A stretch of 64,000 bases of DNA from positions 3,844,001-3,908,000 of the forward strand of contig NZ_CP187970.1 of NCBI RefSeq assembly GCF_049942825.1, written 5' to 3'. The notes under the pieces were generated by a model. It was not told where the DNA came from and ran no database searches. It saw only the letters and a program-made list of their open reading frames with translations. Position numbers and translations under genes: made by a program. This stretch comes from Paenibacillus_G sp049942825. Its GTDB lineage: Bacteria; Bacillota; Bacilli; Paenibacillales; NBRC-103111. Below are positions 35,501 through 43,080 of the stretch, one piece after another (position 1 is the first letter of the stretch; each line of letters begins with the position of its first letter).

Positions 35501-38500
35501 TACGCCTTTCGGCCGGCCTGTCGTTCCTGATGTATAGATGACGTAAGCCAAATCGCCAGGGTCATTGACAACCGGCACGATCTCGGCTTCCCGGGAAGCG
35601 ATATCATACAGCGCCTCGTCATCCAGATAGAGCACCGCCCCGGACGCCATCGCCGCACTACGCTCTCTATAACGGGACTGCGTCAGCAATACCGCTGCAC
35701 CGCAATCTTCCAGCATGAAACGAATACGTTCCTCCGGGTAGTCGGGATCGATGGGCACGTAGGCGCCGCCAGCTTTCCAGACAGCCAATACGCTGACAAC
35801 CAATAGGGCAGTGCGGTCCGCCATGATGGCGACGAGCGTCTCCCGGCCGACACCGGACACCCGCAGTACCCGAGCCAGCTTGTTGGCCCGGTCATCCAGC
35901 TCGCGGTACGTAAGTCTGCCCTCCCTGCAAACCACGGCAATCTCCTGTGGTACTCGCTCCGCCTGCTCCTCGAACAGCAGATGGAACGGCTTGCCGGGGA
36001 ATTCCATCCCTTCCCTAACTCCCATATTATTGAAGGTTTCAGTCAACAGCGCATGCTCTTCGAGCGTTACCAGGCGCAATTGATTGAGCCGTATGCTCGG
36101 ATTCCGTGTCACCTGCTCCAAGATCGTTTCCAGATGACCGTAAAACTGCGTCATGCTTTCCTCTTGGAAAACGGACGCGTTGTATTCAAAGTCAAGGCGA
36201 ATCTCTTCTCCAGGAGTCACGCATAAATTAAAATCGTAATCGGTCTGCTCGATCATCGCCGCATTCGTTAACATCAGCCCGCTGCCGTCTGGGTCATACT
36301 GCTTCAGACGAAGTTCCAACGGATAGTTCTCAAAGACAAGAATATGACTGATAAGCGCTTGCTTTTGGGTGCTCTCCGCTTGAATGGCATACAGCGGATA
36401 CGTTTCATGACCGCGGCATGCGAGCGCCTGCTCTTGCTGCTTCTTCAGGACCTCCAGAAAATCCGCATCCCCTTCGCAGCAAATACGAACCGGAACCGTA
36501 TTGATGAACAGGCCGATCATCCGGTCGATTCCCGGCAGGTTGGCCGAACGCCCTGAGACGACGCTTCCGAATACAACGTCGCTGCTGTGGTTGTACTTTT
36601 GCAAAATCACGCCCCATGCCGTCTGCATCAGCGTAGGCAGCGTCACCTGATGCTGCTTGGCCGACCGATGCATCTGTTCGGTCAGCTGCCGGCTAAGTAC
36701 GAACGTCCTTTTAGCCGCCTTATACACGCCAGCCTTCTCAGCAGGAAGGGTCTGGGGCAGCTTCGTCAATTGCTCATAGCCGGACAAATACCCCTGCCAG
36801 AAGAGGGAATGGGCCTGATCATCTTGTTTCCCCAGCCATTCGATATAGGCACGATAAGGAGCCGCTTCTGGAAGCGTCGGCTGCTGCCGATCTGTCGATG
36901 CCTCCCGGTAGATATTGAATAATTCTTGAATGATGAGCGACAAGCACCAGCCGTCCATCACAATATGATGGAAGCTCCACAGCACACGATACATCTCATC
37001 GCCGGTTTGCAGAACCGATACGCGCATCAGGCTGCCGCGCTCCAGATCGAACCCTTTCTCCCGATCGGCCTGAGTCCATGCATCGATCTGTGCGTCACGC
37101 TCGGTATCCGTTAGCTGCCGTAAATCCGCGTACGAAAATTCGGCACGCCGCTGCCGGTATACCATCTGCACAGGATGCTCCAGCCAGCTGTTGGAAAAAT
37201 TAGTGCGCAGAACCGGATGGCGCTCGATAAGCGTATGGAAACTGTGCTCGAACAGCGCCATCTGCACATTGCCCTGCAAATCGAACAAGCCCTGCTCGAC
37301 ATACGCATGCGATACCGGATTCTTCAAATGATGGAACAACATCCCTTGCTGCATGGGAGAGAGCGGGTACACATCCTCGATCTCGCCCACAGAACGGTAT
37401 TGCTCCTTCAAGCGATCCAATTGCTCCAAGGTCACCCCCTCTATCAACAGATCGCTCGGGGTGACTTCCGAATAGGTCTGTCCTGCGCAGTGGGCAATCA
37501 CTTCTTGCAGACTGGCATGCAGCAGATCGGCCAGCCGTCCCATCGTTTCCGCACGGTACTGCTTGGTGCTGTAGCTGATGGTCATCGTTAATGCGCCCTG
37601 CATGATCCAACCGTTGATATCGAGCTTAAATAAGCGGGGCGCTTGCTCGCTCACCGGGTCTCCGATAGAATGAGTGCGAATCAGTGTCGCCAGGTGCGCA
37701 GCTTGGTCGAAACTGCCCAAATAGTTAAACCCAATTTCCGGCTCCGGCATGACCAGCGGATCGCGTTCGGACGAGCCGGCCATATAGCGGAGCAGCCCAT
37801 AACCGATCCCTTTGCGGGGAATGCTGCGCAGCCTCTCCTTCACCTTCCGGATGCGCGCCCGGCAATCGTCCTCGCTGCGGATGTCAAGCAGCACGGGATA
37901 CTGGCTCGTGAACCATCCCACCGTACGGGTCACATCGACCTCCTCAAGGATTGCTTCCCGGCCGTGTCCTTCCAGCATCACCCCTATGCGCTCCAAGCCG
38001 CTCCAGGCATGGAGGGAAGCACCTAGCGCAGCAAGCAGCAAATCATTTGCTTCTGTGCGGTAAGCGCGAGGTGCCAGCTTCAGCAGCCGCTCCGTTTCCT
38101 GCTGCGTCCATTGCACTTCCACGTAAGCGCTATCCCGGCATAATGGCATATGCTGCACATCATCCGTCGGAATCGGAAGAACCGCGGCATGTGCGATCTG
38201 CTCCCAATAGGCTCGTTCCTCTGCGAGTTCCGATCGATTGGTGTAGTTTTCCAATTGTTCCGACCATATTTGGAACGAGTCCGTTTTATAAGGAAAGGAG
38301 ATCGGTTCGTCTCGTTTGCACTGCTCATACCCGGCTGCCAAGTCTTCGAGCAAAATTCGCCAGGACACTCCATCCACAGCCAAATGGTGAATGATGATAA
38401 GAAGAGAATCGCCATCCGTGCAATGAAACAGCCCGAGCTTCAGATAGGGGCCGCGCGACAGATCCATACTCCGATGCATGGCATTCGCTGCCGCTTCCAT

Positions 38501-41500
38501 AGCTGCTGTGCAGTCCGCTTCGTTCCGAAGGTCGAAGACGTCCAGATGGAACGCTTCTCCTTCTTCCGTTCCACGAATTCGGCCCTGCCAGCCTTCCTCC
38601 GTCTGCCAAAAAACAAGACGCAGCGCATCATGATGGGTTACAAGCTTCCGGGCTGTGAGCCGCAGCAGCTTTTCATCGAATCCATCGGCCCGGTGCAGCA
38701 GGAACGACTGATTGAAATGATGCGGCTCCGCCAAATCCCGTTCGAAAAACCAGCGCAAAATCGGCGTTAACGTGATCGGTCCGCTGACTTCCTCTTGGCT
38801 GGCCATTCGTGCGGATGCCTGCACCACCTCGCTCTGCTTCGCAATGGTCGGATGACGGAAGAAATCCCCGGCCTCCAGGCGGTAGCCAGCCTGCAGCAAT
38901 TTGGAGCAAATCTGAATCGATTTGATCGAATCGCCGCCCAGTTCGAAAAAGCTGTCATGAATCCCGATGGCCGGCACATCCAATACTTGCTGCCAAGCCT
39001 CCGCCAGCATGCGCTCGATCATCGTTCGAGGCGCCGCATAATCCCCCGTTCCCATGAGGCTCCTTCCGGGAACGGGAAGCGCTCTGCGGTCGAGCTTTCC
39101 ATTCGGCGTGAGCGGCATCCGCGCCAGTTGAATAAAGAAAGAAGGGACCATGTAGGAAGGCAGCACTCCCTCCAACCTCGTTCTCATGTCTTCGGCCGTC
39201 TGCTGACCGTCTGCAACGATATAGGCGACAAGCTGCTGCTGACCGGACGCATCTTCCTGGGCCAAAACGGCTGCTTCGCGAACCGAACCCGCTTGTAGAA
39301 TATGAAATTCGACTTCCCCTAATTCGATCCGATAACCCCTGATTTTCACTTGATGGTCGATCCGGTCCAGATATTCAATGTTGCCGTCCGGCAGCCATCT
39401 GGCCATATCTCCGGTTCTGTACATCCGTTCTCCTGGAACAAACGGGTCGCACATGAATGCCGCCGCCGTCAGATCGGGACGATTCCAATACCCACGGGCC
39501 ACGCCTGCGCCCGCCAGGTACAATTCGCCGACCGCGCCGATCGGAAGCAGCTGGCCGTCCTGATCTAAAATGTAGCAGCGATGATTGCAAATGGGGCGGC
39601 CGATCGGGACCGACTTGAGCGTCGCCAAACCCATGCTGTAGGTCCAAACAGAAGCACAGATCGTATTCTCGGTAGGACCGTAGGCGTTATAATACGCAGC
39701 GTGATCTTTCCACTTCTCTGCCAGCGCAGCGGAAGGAGCCGAGCCTGCGGTGATCAGCCTTTTCAAGCCAGGAACATTCGCGGGTTCTATATAATGGGCA
39801 TACGTCGGAGGAAGCACGGCTGTAGTAATCCCATGCTCGTCGATAAAGCGTTCAAACCGCATGTAATTCAAAATGTCAGCAGAAGAAGGAATATATAAGG
39901 CAGCCCCGGAGTATAGCGCCATAAGGATTTCCCAGATCGACGCATCAAAAGAAAAGCTGGAGAATTGCAGCACCCTCTCCTGCTCATTCATCTTCAATTC
40001 ATCATGAAAATACGTCCGCAAATTGCATAGGCCCCTATGTTCGATCATAACCCCTTTCGGCTGGCCGGTCGTCCCCGATGTATACAGCACATAAGCCAGA
40101 TCGCCGGATCCCCCGACCGGATCGAGATTCGAACCGTCCGTTTCCGCGTTTTGCGCTTGTTCCACAGCCAGCGTTATGCCCTCGAATACAAGGGGCCCCT
40201 CAGCTTTTCCACTAACCAAAAGAAGCCGAATTCCGGCGTCTTCCAGCATAAATCGTTTGCGTTCATCCGGATATTGTGGATCGATCGGCACAAAAGCTCC
40301 TCCGGCTTTCAGCACACCAAGCATGCCAACGATCGTTTCCGTGCATTTCTCCGCATACAGCCCGATCCGCTGACCCGGTCCTACGCCTTCTCTCCGCAGG
40401 ATCCGCGCCAGCCGGTTGGCTCGTTCGTTAAGCTCGGCATACGTCAATCGCTCCGTCCCAGAAACAAGCGCGGTATGCTTCGGCGTCTTGGCAGCCTGTT
40501 CCTCGAACAGGGCATGTACGGTTGCCTGACGAGGATATTCCGCAGCGGCGCCTTGGAAATCGTAAAGAAGCAGCCGTTCTTCCGCAGGGCTCAACAGCGA
40601 TAGCTCAGCGATCTTCAGGTCGGGAGCAGCCACAATCTGTTCGACCAACCTGTAGTAACTGTCCAATATTCGCTTTGCTTCCTGCTCGTCTACAGCTTGC
40701 GTATGGTAATCAAGCAGCAGCGCAAGCTGCCCCTCATCGGTCAGTTCCAACACGTGCAGATCGAAATCGTTCAAAGTGTCGCCGCAAAAGAGAGGTTCGA
40801 TCGTCATGAAACGATCCCCGCCGATCGGGAATTTCGCTAACGTTCGATATTGAATGGAGACGTCAAACAAGCTCAAAAGATGGCTCGTGCTATGGAGGTT
40901 CCTTATATCTTGAATCATTTGATTATAGGGATATCTCTGGTGCCGTAAGATCGCGGCCTGCTCTTTGGATACGACCCGCAAAAACGAACGTACGTCCGTT
41001 ACGCTGTCCACCTGAAGCCGAATCGGAACGGTGCTGACATACATGCCGATCGTTTCTTTGTCTTTCTTCGTCGTCCGATTGGCGTAAGCCGTGCCGATCG
41101 AGATGTCGCGCTGACGATAATATTTATGCATGAACAGGTAGAGTACGCCCAAAAAAAACGTAAAGAGGCCCAGCTCGTTTTTCTTGCAATACGACTGGAC
41201 CTCTCGAAATAGGTCATCGCCAAATACCATGCTTTTCCTGGCAGCGGCAGTACTTGGAGGCATCGGGGAATTTGCCCGCAAGCTTGTGCGTTCGGGCAGC
41301 GTGCTGAACTCCTTCAGCCAAAATTCCCTGTCTCTGAGGTACCGCTCCGAACGCTCGTATTCCCGTTCCGCTTGAATATAATCAAGATAGGAGGGCCTGG
41401 TTCTCCGCTCGATTACCTTATGTTTCACCAGCGCCGTGTAATGCTCGGCAAAGCAGGAGACAAACAAGACAAACGCCGCGCCATCGGCGATCAAATGATG

Positions 41501-41911
41501 CATGGTCAGAACGACCCAATGCAGATCCTCCCTGACTTTCACAATCGCAGCTTCATATAATTGAGCATCGTACAAAGCCATGGGTGTACCTACATGGCCC
41601 GCCGTCCATTCTCTCGCCCTCTCTTCGCCGTCTACTTGGCCGGAGAAATCTTTATAAATGTACTCTTTTAGGATCTCGCATACGGACTGTTTGGGCTCTC
41701 CGCCCACCAACGATACGCGCAATCGTACGGCTTCATGGTCTTGAGCCGTCAGATCAAGCGCCTGTTTCACGACAGCTGGATTGACCTCTCCAGGGAGCGG
41801 CAAAATAGCGGCCAAAGTAAACATGCAGCGGCCGGGGTGCAAAATCTCGGTAAACCAGATGCGCTGTTGGGGATGGGTTAAAGGATAAAAAGATGGGGTA
41901 TGTAAGCTCAC
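29570..41911 (-). CDS. Non-ribosomal peptide synthetase 1, C-A-T-E / C-A-T-E / C-A-T
   Basis: 4113 residues, first gene of the operon; start GTG with AAGGAG nine bases ahead. It opens with a condensation domain (about 1-440, HHLIADG) although it is the first module, so this is probably a lipid- or acyl-accepting starter domain. A1 (about 470-970) pocket D-A-W-V-I-A-A-I-C resembles the phenylalanine code of gramicidin/tyrocidine synthetases (D-A-W-T-I-A-A-I-C). A2 (about 1990-2490) D-V-G-E-I-S-A-I-D matches diaminobutyrate/ornithine codes. A3 (about 3500-4010) D-A-F-W-I-G-G-T-F matches valine. Carrier domains read GGDSIKS before each epimerase; both epimerases keep HHxxVDG and EGHGRE. Internal C domains carry HHIVMDG and HHLLMDG. 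The last T domain (GGDSLRA) is followed by an Arg-rich tail and no release domain, so the chain is handed to the PKS. Expected product: (acyl)-D-aromatic-D-Dab/Orn-Val. Confidence 0.93.
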   Translation of the reverse strand: MSLHTPSFYPLTHPQQRIWFTEILHPGRCMFTLAAILPLPGEVNPAVVKQALDLTAQDHEAVRLRVSLVGGEPKQSVCEILKEYIYKDFSGQVDGEERAREWTAGHVGTPMALYDAQLYEAAIVKVREDLHWVVLTMHHLIADGAAFVLFVSCFAEHYTALVKHKVIERRTRPSYLDYIQAEREYERSERYLRDREFWLKEFSTLPERTSLRANSPMPPSTAAARKSMVFGDDLFREVQSYCKKNELGLFTFFLGVLYLFMHKYYRQRDISIGTAYANRTTKKDKETIGMYVSTVPIRLQVDSVTDVRSFLRVVSKEQAAILRHQRYPYNQMIQDIRNLHSTSHLLSLFDVSIQYRTLAKFPIGGDRFMTIEPLFCGDTLNDFDLHVLELTDEGQLALLLDYHTQAVDEQEAKRILDSYYRLVEQIVAAPDLKIAELSLLSPAEERLLLYDFQGAAAEYPRQATVHALFEEQAAKTPKHTALVSGTERLTYAELNERANRLARILRREGVGPGQRIGLYAEKCTETIVGMLGVLKAGGAFVPIDPQYPDERKRFMLEDAGIRLLLVSGKAEGPLVFEGITLAVEQAQNAETDGSNLDPVGGSGDLAYVLYTSGTTGQPKGVMIEHRGLCNLRTYFHDELKMNEQERVLQFSSFSFDASIWEILMALYSGAALYIPSSADILNYMRFERFIDEHGITTAVLPPTYAHYIEPANVPGLKRLITAGSAPSAALAEKWKDHAAYYNAYGPTENTICASVWTYSMGLATLKSVPIGRPICNHRCYILDQDGQLLPIGAVGELYLAGAGVARGYWNRPDLTAAAFMCDPFVPGERMYRTGDMARWLPDGNIEYLDRIDHQVKIRGYRIELGEVEFHILQAGSVREAAVLAQEDASGQQQLVAYIVADGQQTAEDMRTRLEGVLPSYMVPSFFIQLARMPLTPNGKLDRRALPVPGRSLMGTGDYAAPRTMIERMLAEAWQQVLDVPAIGIHDSFFELGGDSIKSIQICSKLLQAGYRLEAGDFFRHPTIAKQSEVVQASARMASQEEVSGPITLTPILRWFFERDLAEPHHFNQSFLLHRADGFDEKLLRLTARKLVTHHDALRLVFWQTEEGWQGRIRGTEEGEAFHLDVFDLRNEADCTAAMEAAANAMHRSMDLSRGPYLKLGLFHCTDGDSLLIIIHHLAVDGVSWRILLEDLAAGYEQCKRDEPISFPYKTDSFQIWSEQLENYTNRSELAEERAYWEQIAHAAVLPIPTDDVQHMPLCRDSAYVEVQWTQQETERLLKLAPRAYRTEANDLLLAALGASLHAWSGLERIGVMLEGHGREAILEEVDVTRTVGWFTSQYPVLLDIRSEDDCRARIRKVKERLRSIPRKGIGYGLLRYMAGSSERDPLVMPEPEIGFNYLGSFDQAAHLATLIRTHSIGDPVSEQAPRLFKLDINGWIMQGALTMTISYSTKQYRAETMGRLADLLHASLQEVIAHCAGQTYSEVTPSDLLIEGVTLEQLDRLKEQYRSVGEIEDVYPLSPMQQGMLFHHLKNPVSHAYVEQGLFDLQGNVQMALFEHSFHTLIERHPVLRTNFSNSWLEHPVQMVYRQRRAEFSYADLRQLTDTERDAQIDAWTQADREKGFDLERGSLMRVSVLQTGDEMYRVLWSFHHIVMDGWCLSLIIQELFNIYREASTDRQQPTLPEAAPYRAYIEWLGKQDDQAHSLFWQGYLSGYEQLTKLPQTLPAEKAGVYKAAKRTFVLSRQLTEQMHRSAKQHQVTLPTLMQTAWGVILQKYNHSSDVVFGSVVSGRSANLPGIDRMIGLFINTVPVRICCEGDADFLEVLKKQQEQALACRGHETYPLYAIQAESTQKQALISHILVFENYPLELRLKQYDPDGSGLMLTNAAMIEQTDYDFNLCVTPGEEIRLDFEYNASVFQEESMTQFYGHLETILEQVTRNPSIRLNQLRLVTLEEHALLTETFNNMGVREGMEFPGKPFHLLFEEQAERVPQEIAVVCREGRLTYRELDDRANKLARVLRVSGVGRETLVAIMADRTALLVVSVLAVWKAGGAYVPIDPDYPEERIRFMLEDCGAAVLLTQSRYRERSAAMASGAVLYLDDEALYDIASREAEIVPVVNDPGDLAYVIYTSGTTGRPKGVMIEHRNLVNTAQAYYREYRLGQFPVRLLQLASFSFDVFAGDLARTLSHGGAMWICPQEDRIDLARLYDWIHTYDITIFESTPALLVPFMDYVHEQKLNIRSVKLIITSSDSCQVTDYRSMQVRFGEQIRIINAYGVTEAAIDSGFYDEPLKKLPPSGYVPIGKPQLNARFYILDHGMKPVPIGAVGELYVGGAGVARGYLNAPELSARKFVPSPFVPGERLYATGDLARWMADGNVDFIGRGDQQVKIHGYRIELGELESAICRFAGVRQAAASVREDRNGQACLCGYAVSDEVLDVAALLAFLRKSLPSYMVPDHLMQMERLPLTVTGKVDRRALPIPDNRTASSVNYEAPRTPLEAALAKVWQAVLGVEQIGTRDHFFELGGDSIKSLQISSRLLQLGYRLTIKDLFMYPTIAELSPHIRQASRTAEQGEVKGRVKATPIVRWFFEQGHRDAHHYNQAQMFYRRQRWVEAALHKAAAAIVKHHDALRLAIRRVDGGYELWNRSVSDGQLYSLEVIDLTEAADAGQAVEAEANSLQASLSLYNGPLVKLGLFRCTEGDHLLIVIHHVAVDGVSWRILSEDLAAGYEQALQGEEIRLPLKTDSIQTWSEWLSRYANSPELERERTYWERIEQSAEYALLPVANPVRRLLLKDSRLLAVQWTQAETEQLLKLASRAYNTEVNDLLLTALVMAVYGWSGQSSVLVNLEGHGRESLTDDVDVSRTIGWFTAMYPVLLELDASGCTGRLIKTVKEELRRIPHKGMGYGVLRYLSETCGEAALRVQPQISFNYMGQLEEDLAISGFARSPYSEGLHVSENAYLEHLLDINGMVSAGRLCMYIRYGEAAIAPASAEQLADRLHASLREVITHCVSQETPALTPSDVLLENVKIEQLEQWTARTSSVGQLENVYGLTPMQKGMLFHSIKDPKLGVYFEQATFDITGHFDLDIFRKSLDLLVQRHEALRTNVFTDWHEEPVQAVFRSRSSALYSENLSMMPPDWQAAHLADFIRQDKQRGFDLERDSLMRVTIFQLAPASYRLVWSFHHLLMDGWCMSLMTKEVFDTYIALIEQTPLERSPVTPYSRYLDWLGRQDRREALTYWGHYVQDYSQQTVLPGARPQQEGSEKYRLARLDFSLGQELTSRIERSARQHRVTVNTWIHAAWGVVLQKYNGNRDVMFGSVVSGRPAEIPGVERMIGLFINTVPVRIRANSGDSFSQIMRRTQESALASQPHEMFPLYEIQSLTDQKQHLLSHLVAFENYPIEQQLEQIGSGRTRYFTVSNVETTEQTNYDFNLIVVPGADMQIRFSYNALVFDRAGVERIRGHWIKAIEQLAADANLSVEALELVTEQERKQIMLAFNDTAADYPREASIQGLFEEQARRRPDRIAVVWGNERLTYSELNERANRLARTLCAQGVAAEERVGLIAGRSIHSLVGMLAILKAGGAYMPMDPGHPQERIRFMLEDAGVRLMLAPGAWLDRACMECRTLALDDMGFYRKEGVGVHPRQAAGGGQTGGDRLAYVMYTSGSTGHPKGVLTTHRNVIRLISNTDGYADLDENTRLLQTGAMVFDASTFELWGTLLNGGTLVLPPDDILLDGHALRQAIRAHRINTMWLTSPLFNQLSMAGGKLFEGVRTLIVGGDALSVSHVNRVGRDHPGLRIVNGYGPTENTTFSTVYVLDGEQQGAVPIGRPIAGTAYVVDASLKLAPIGVWGELLVGGDGVARGYLNRPELTESAFIDSPFRPGERCYRTGDLARWREDGTIEFGGRIDGQVKIRGHRIEPGEIEASLLKLAGVQEAVVIVREDGSHAKSLCAYFAAGQKLSAETLRRELSQKLPGYMLPSYFVQVERIPLTPNGKIDRPSLERVRIEEEAEGAVAAENETELAISTIWKKVLGVERVLLDVSFFDAGGDSLRAMQVHQWIREQVNEEVTIVDLFRYPTVRLLAQHLTGTRRGAEETRAYAEMTDRRMQDMELQRQLRMRRR

Positions 41912-42099
41912 CTGTTTGCACTCCTTGTTCAGGTCGATTTCTCTTCATAGCTTGGCTGCCTGATGAATTGAAACGTGCAATGTTATGTGACTTCTTGACG
42001 GTTGTCGTGAAGAAATTTCGCAGCATCAAAATGATGAGAAATTTATGGGGACAGCATTGTATTTTTTCTAAATATTGCACTTTTTTTCTATTTATAACT

Positions 42100-42127
42100 A
42101 TTATATATCATAGAGAGATAGTTACAA
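42100..42127 (-). promoter_or_regulatory. Candidate sigma-A promoter of the NRPS/PKS operon
   Basis: On the minus strand TTGTAA (42127-42122) and TATAAT (42105-42100) are separated by 16 bp in very AT-rich DNA, about 190 bp upstream of the NRPS1 start and just inside the upstream terminator. Confidence 0.55.
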
Positions 42128-42211
42128 TCTTTCCCTTTGTAAAGATTTGCTAAAAAAACCGGGGGCGCAGAGCAAGATCGCCCCTGCCTGTCACAACCCT
42201 TTCGTGAAAAA

Positions 42212-42241
42212 AGCAACCGTCGGGTCTCCCCGGCAGTTGCT
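42212..42241 (-). terminator. Terminator between the reductase gene and the NRPS operon
   Basis: AGCAACCGTCGGG (42212-42224) pairs with CCCGGCAGTTGCT (42229-42241). On the minus strand the stem runs into TTTTTTC. It insulates the NRPS promoter from upstream transcription. Confidence 0.75.
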
Positions 42242-42269
42242 CGCTTACCAAGCATTCAAGAACTGACTA

Positions 42270-42326
42270 AAAATGCGTGCCAACACCTTTTCTGTCGAAT
42301 AGCAGCCGGTTGAGAGATCCTAAGGC
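42270..42326. repeat. Intergenic repeat, copy 1 of 2
   Basis: Its core TCGAATAGCAGC-GGTTGAGAG (42295-42326, ending GATCCTAAGGC) is repeated at 54221-54252 with one mismatch in 32 bp. Both copies are preceded by AAAAAT[G/A]CGTGCCAA. Neither lies in a gene. Confidence 0.75.
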
Positions 42327-42342
42327 TTAAGCTCTGTGACAA

Positions 42343-42410
42343 AGTATCCTTAAAAAGAAAAAACCGCAACGTATGCGGCCCTCAATGAATATATGTTCTT
42401 GTCCTCCGAC
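42343..42410 (-). repeat. Dispersed repeat with built-in terminator, copy upstream of the NRPS operon
   Basis: From GTATCCTTAAAA through a small hairpin CCGCA/TGCGG (42364-42378, followed on the minus strand by TTTTTTC) to the 35-bp unit 42375-42410. The whole 65-bp arrangement recurs at 45101-45166. Here it ends the reductase gene at 42413. Confidence 0.75.
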
Positions 42411-42412
42411 CA

Positions 42413-42943
42413 CTAAACTGGAACGTAGGTCAATCGGATCACCTGCTCGCCAATTCGATCGCTTGCCACGAGACGCAGCGGCGGCCGCGGACCGGCGAAG
42501 AGCGGCTTGCCGTGACCCAGCACGACTGGATGGAGATAGAGTCGATACTCATCAACGAGACCGAGCTCCGTTAGACTGTGCGCCAACTCGGGCCCGGCAA
42601 CTTCAATCTCCCCTTCATGCTGAGCCTTCAGCCCACGTATGGCCGCTGCGAGGTCGCCTTCGATCAGAGAAGCGTTTGGACCGACAGACTTTAACGTCCT
42701 CGACACCACCCACTTCGGTTTGCTTTGCCACGCCGCTGCGTATTCCCGTTCCGGTGCATCCCATTCCAAATGGTCTTCGTCCCAATACCGCATGGTCTCG
42801 TACATGCGGCGCCCGTACAAGATGCCCGCCAGGCCGCGCACGTCGTCGATGAAATGACGGAATAGCACGGTGTCGGGCTGAAATGCCATGTGGTCGACGA
42901 ACCCGTCCAGAGACTGGTTCAATGCGAAAACGATCTTTGCCAT
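42413..42943 (-). CDS. Dihydrofolate reductase-like (RibD C-terminal fold) protein
   Basis: A 176-residue single-domain protein: KIVFALNQSLDGFVD, ILYGRRMYETMRYW, PKWVVSRTL and EIEVAGPELAHSLTELGLVD followed by PVVLGHGKPLF are the signatures of the RibD_C/YwjB-like reductase group, which binds NADPH. I start at the ATG at 42943, which has GGAGGGGAG upstream; the longer frame to 42976 adds an unrelated Arg-rich stretch. The true substrate of this group is unknown. It ends at a repeat-borne terminator and is a single gene. Confidence 0.8.
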   Translation of the reverse strand: MAKIVFALNQSLDGFVDHMAFQPDTVLFRHFIDDVRGLAGILYGRRMYETMRYWDEDHLEWDAPEREYAAAWQSKPKWVVSRTLKSVGPNASLIEGDLAAAIRGLKAQHEGEIEVAGPELAHSLTELGLVDEYRLYLHPVVLGHGKPLFAGPRPPLRLVASDRIGEQVIRLTYVPV

Positions 42944-43062
42944 GCGTCTGACTCCCCTCCTGGTTTTCTCGCACATTCGTCATCAGGATTACACGTCCCC
43001 TATGCAGCCTCCTTTATGTCTACATTTTATCATCCAACAGCATGCCCGGTTTCTCATGGATT

Positions 43063-43080
43063 GCGGCCCTTAATGAATGT
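43063..43080. repeat. Partial copy of the dispersed repeat
   Basis: GCGGCCCTTAATGAATGT matches the left half of the 35-bp unit and stops exactly at the end of the DUF2269 gene, suggesting that the repeat was cut or fused there. Confidence 0.6.

Larger units (their letters stand above)
41912..42412. other. Gene-free leader of the NRPS operon
   Basis: This 500-bp stretch holds a candidate promoter (42100-42127), an AT-rich untranslated leader of about 180 bases, a minus-strand terminator (42212-42241), a copy of a 32-bp repeat (42295-42326) and a terminator-bearing copy of the 35-bp dispersed repeat. A frame continuing upstream of the NRPS start in another phase exists but reads like no protein. 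No riboswitch consensus was recognised. Confidence 0.6.

Noticed and set aside
11322..41911. Apparent long-range DNA repeats inside the NRPS genes
   Set aside because: They reflect homologous C, A, T and E domains of repeated modules, not separate repeat elements.
29570..41911. Idea that the final T domain of NRPS1 is followed by a thioesterase
   Set aside because: The tail after GGDSLRA is about 70 residues, Arg-rich and lacks a GxSxG motif; the next gene starts 3 bp later as a ketosynthase.
41754..42080. Frame in the NRPS leader as a leader peptide
   Set aside because: It runs into NRPS1 out of phase, has no ribosome site, and shows no run of regulatory codons or attenuator-like stems.
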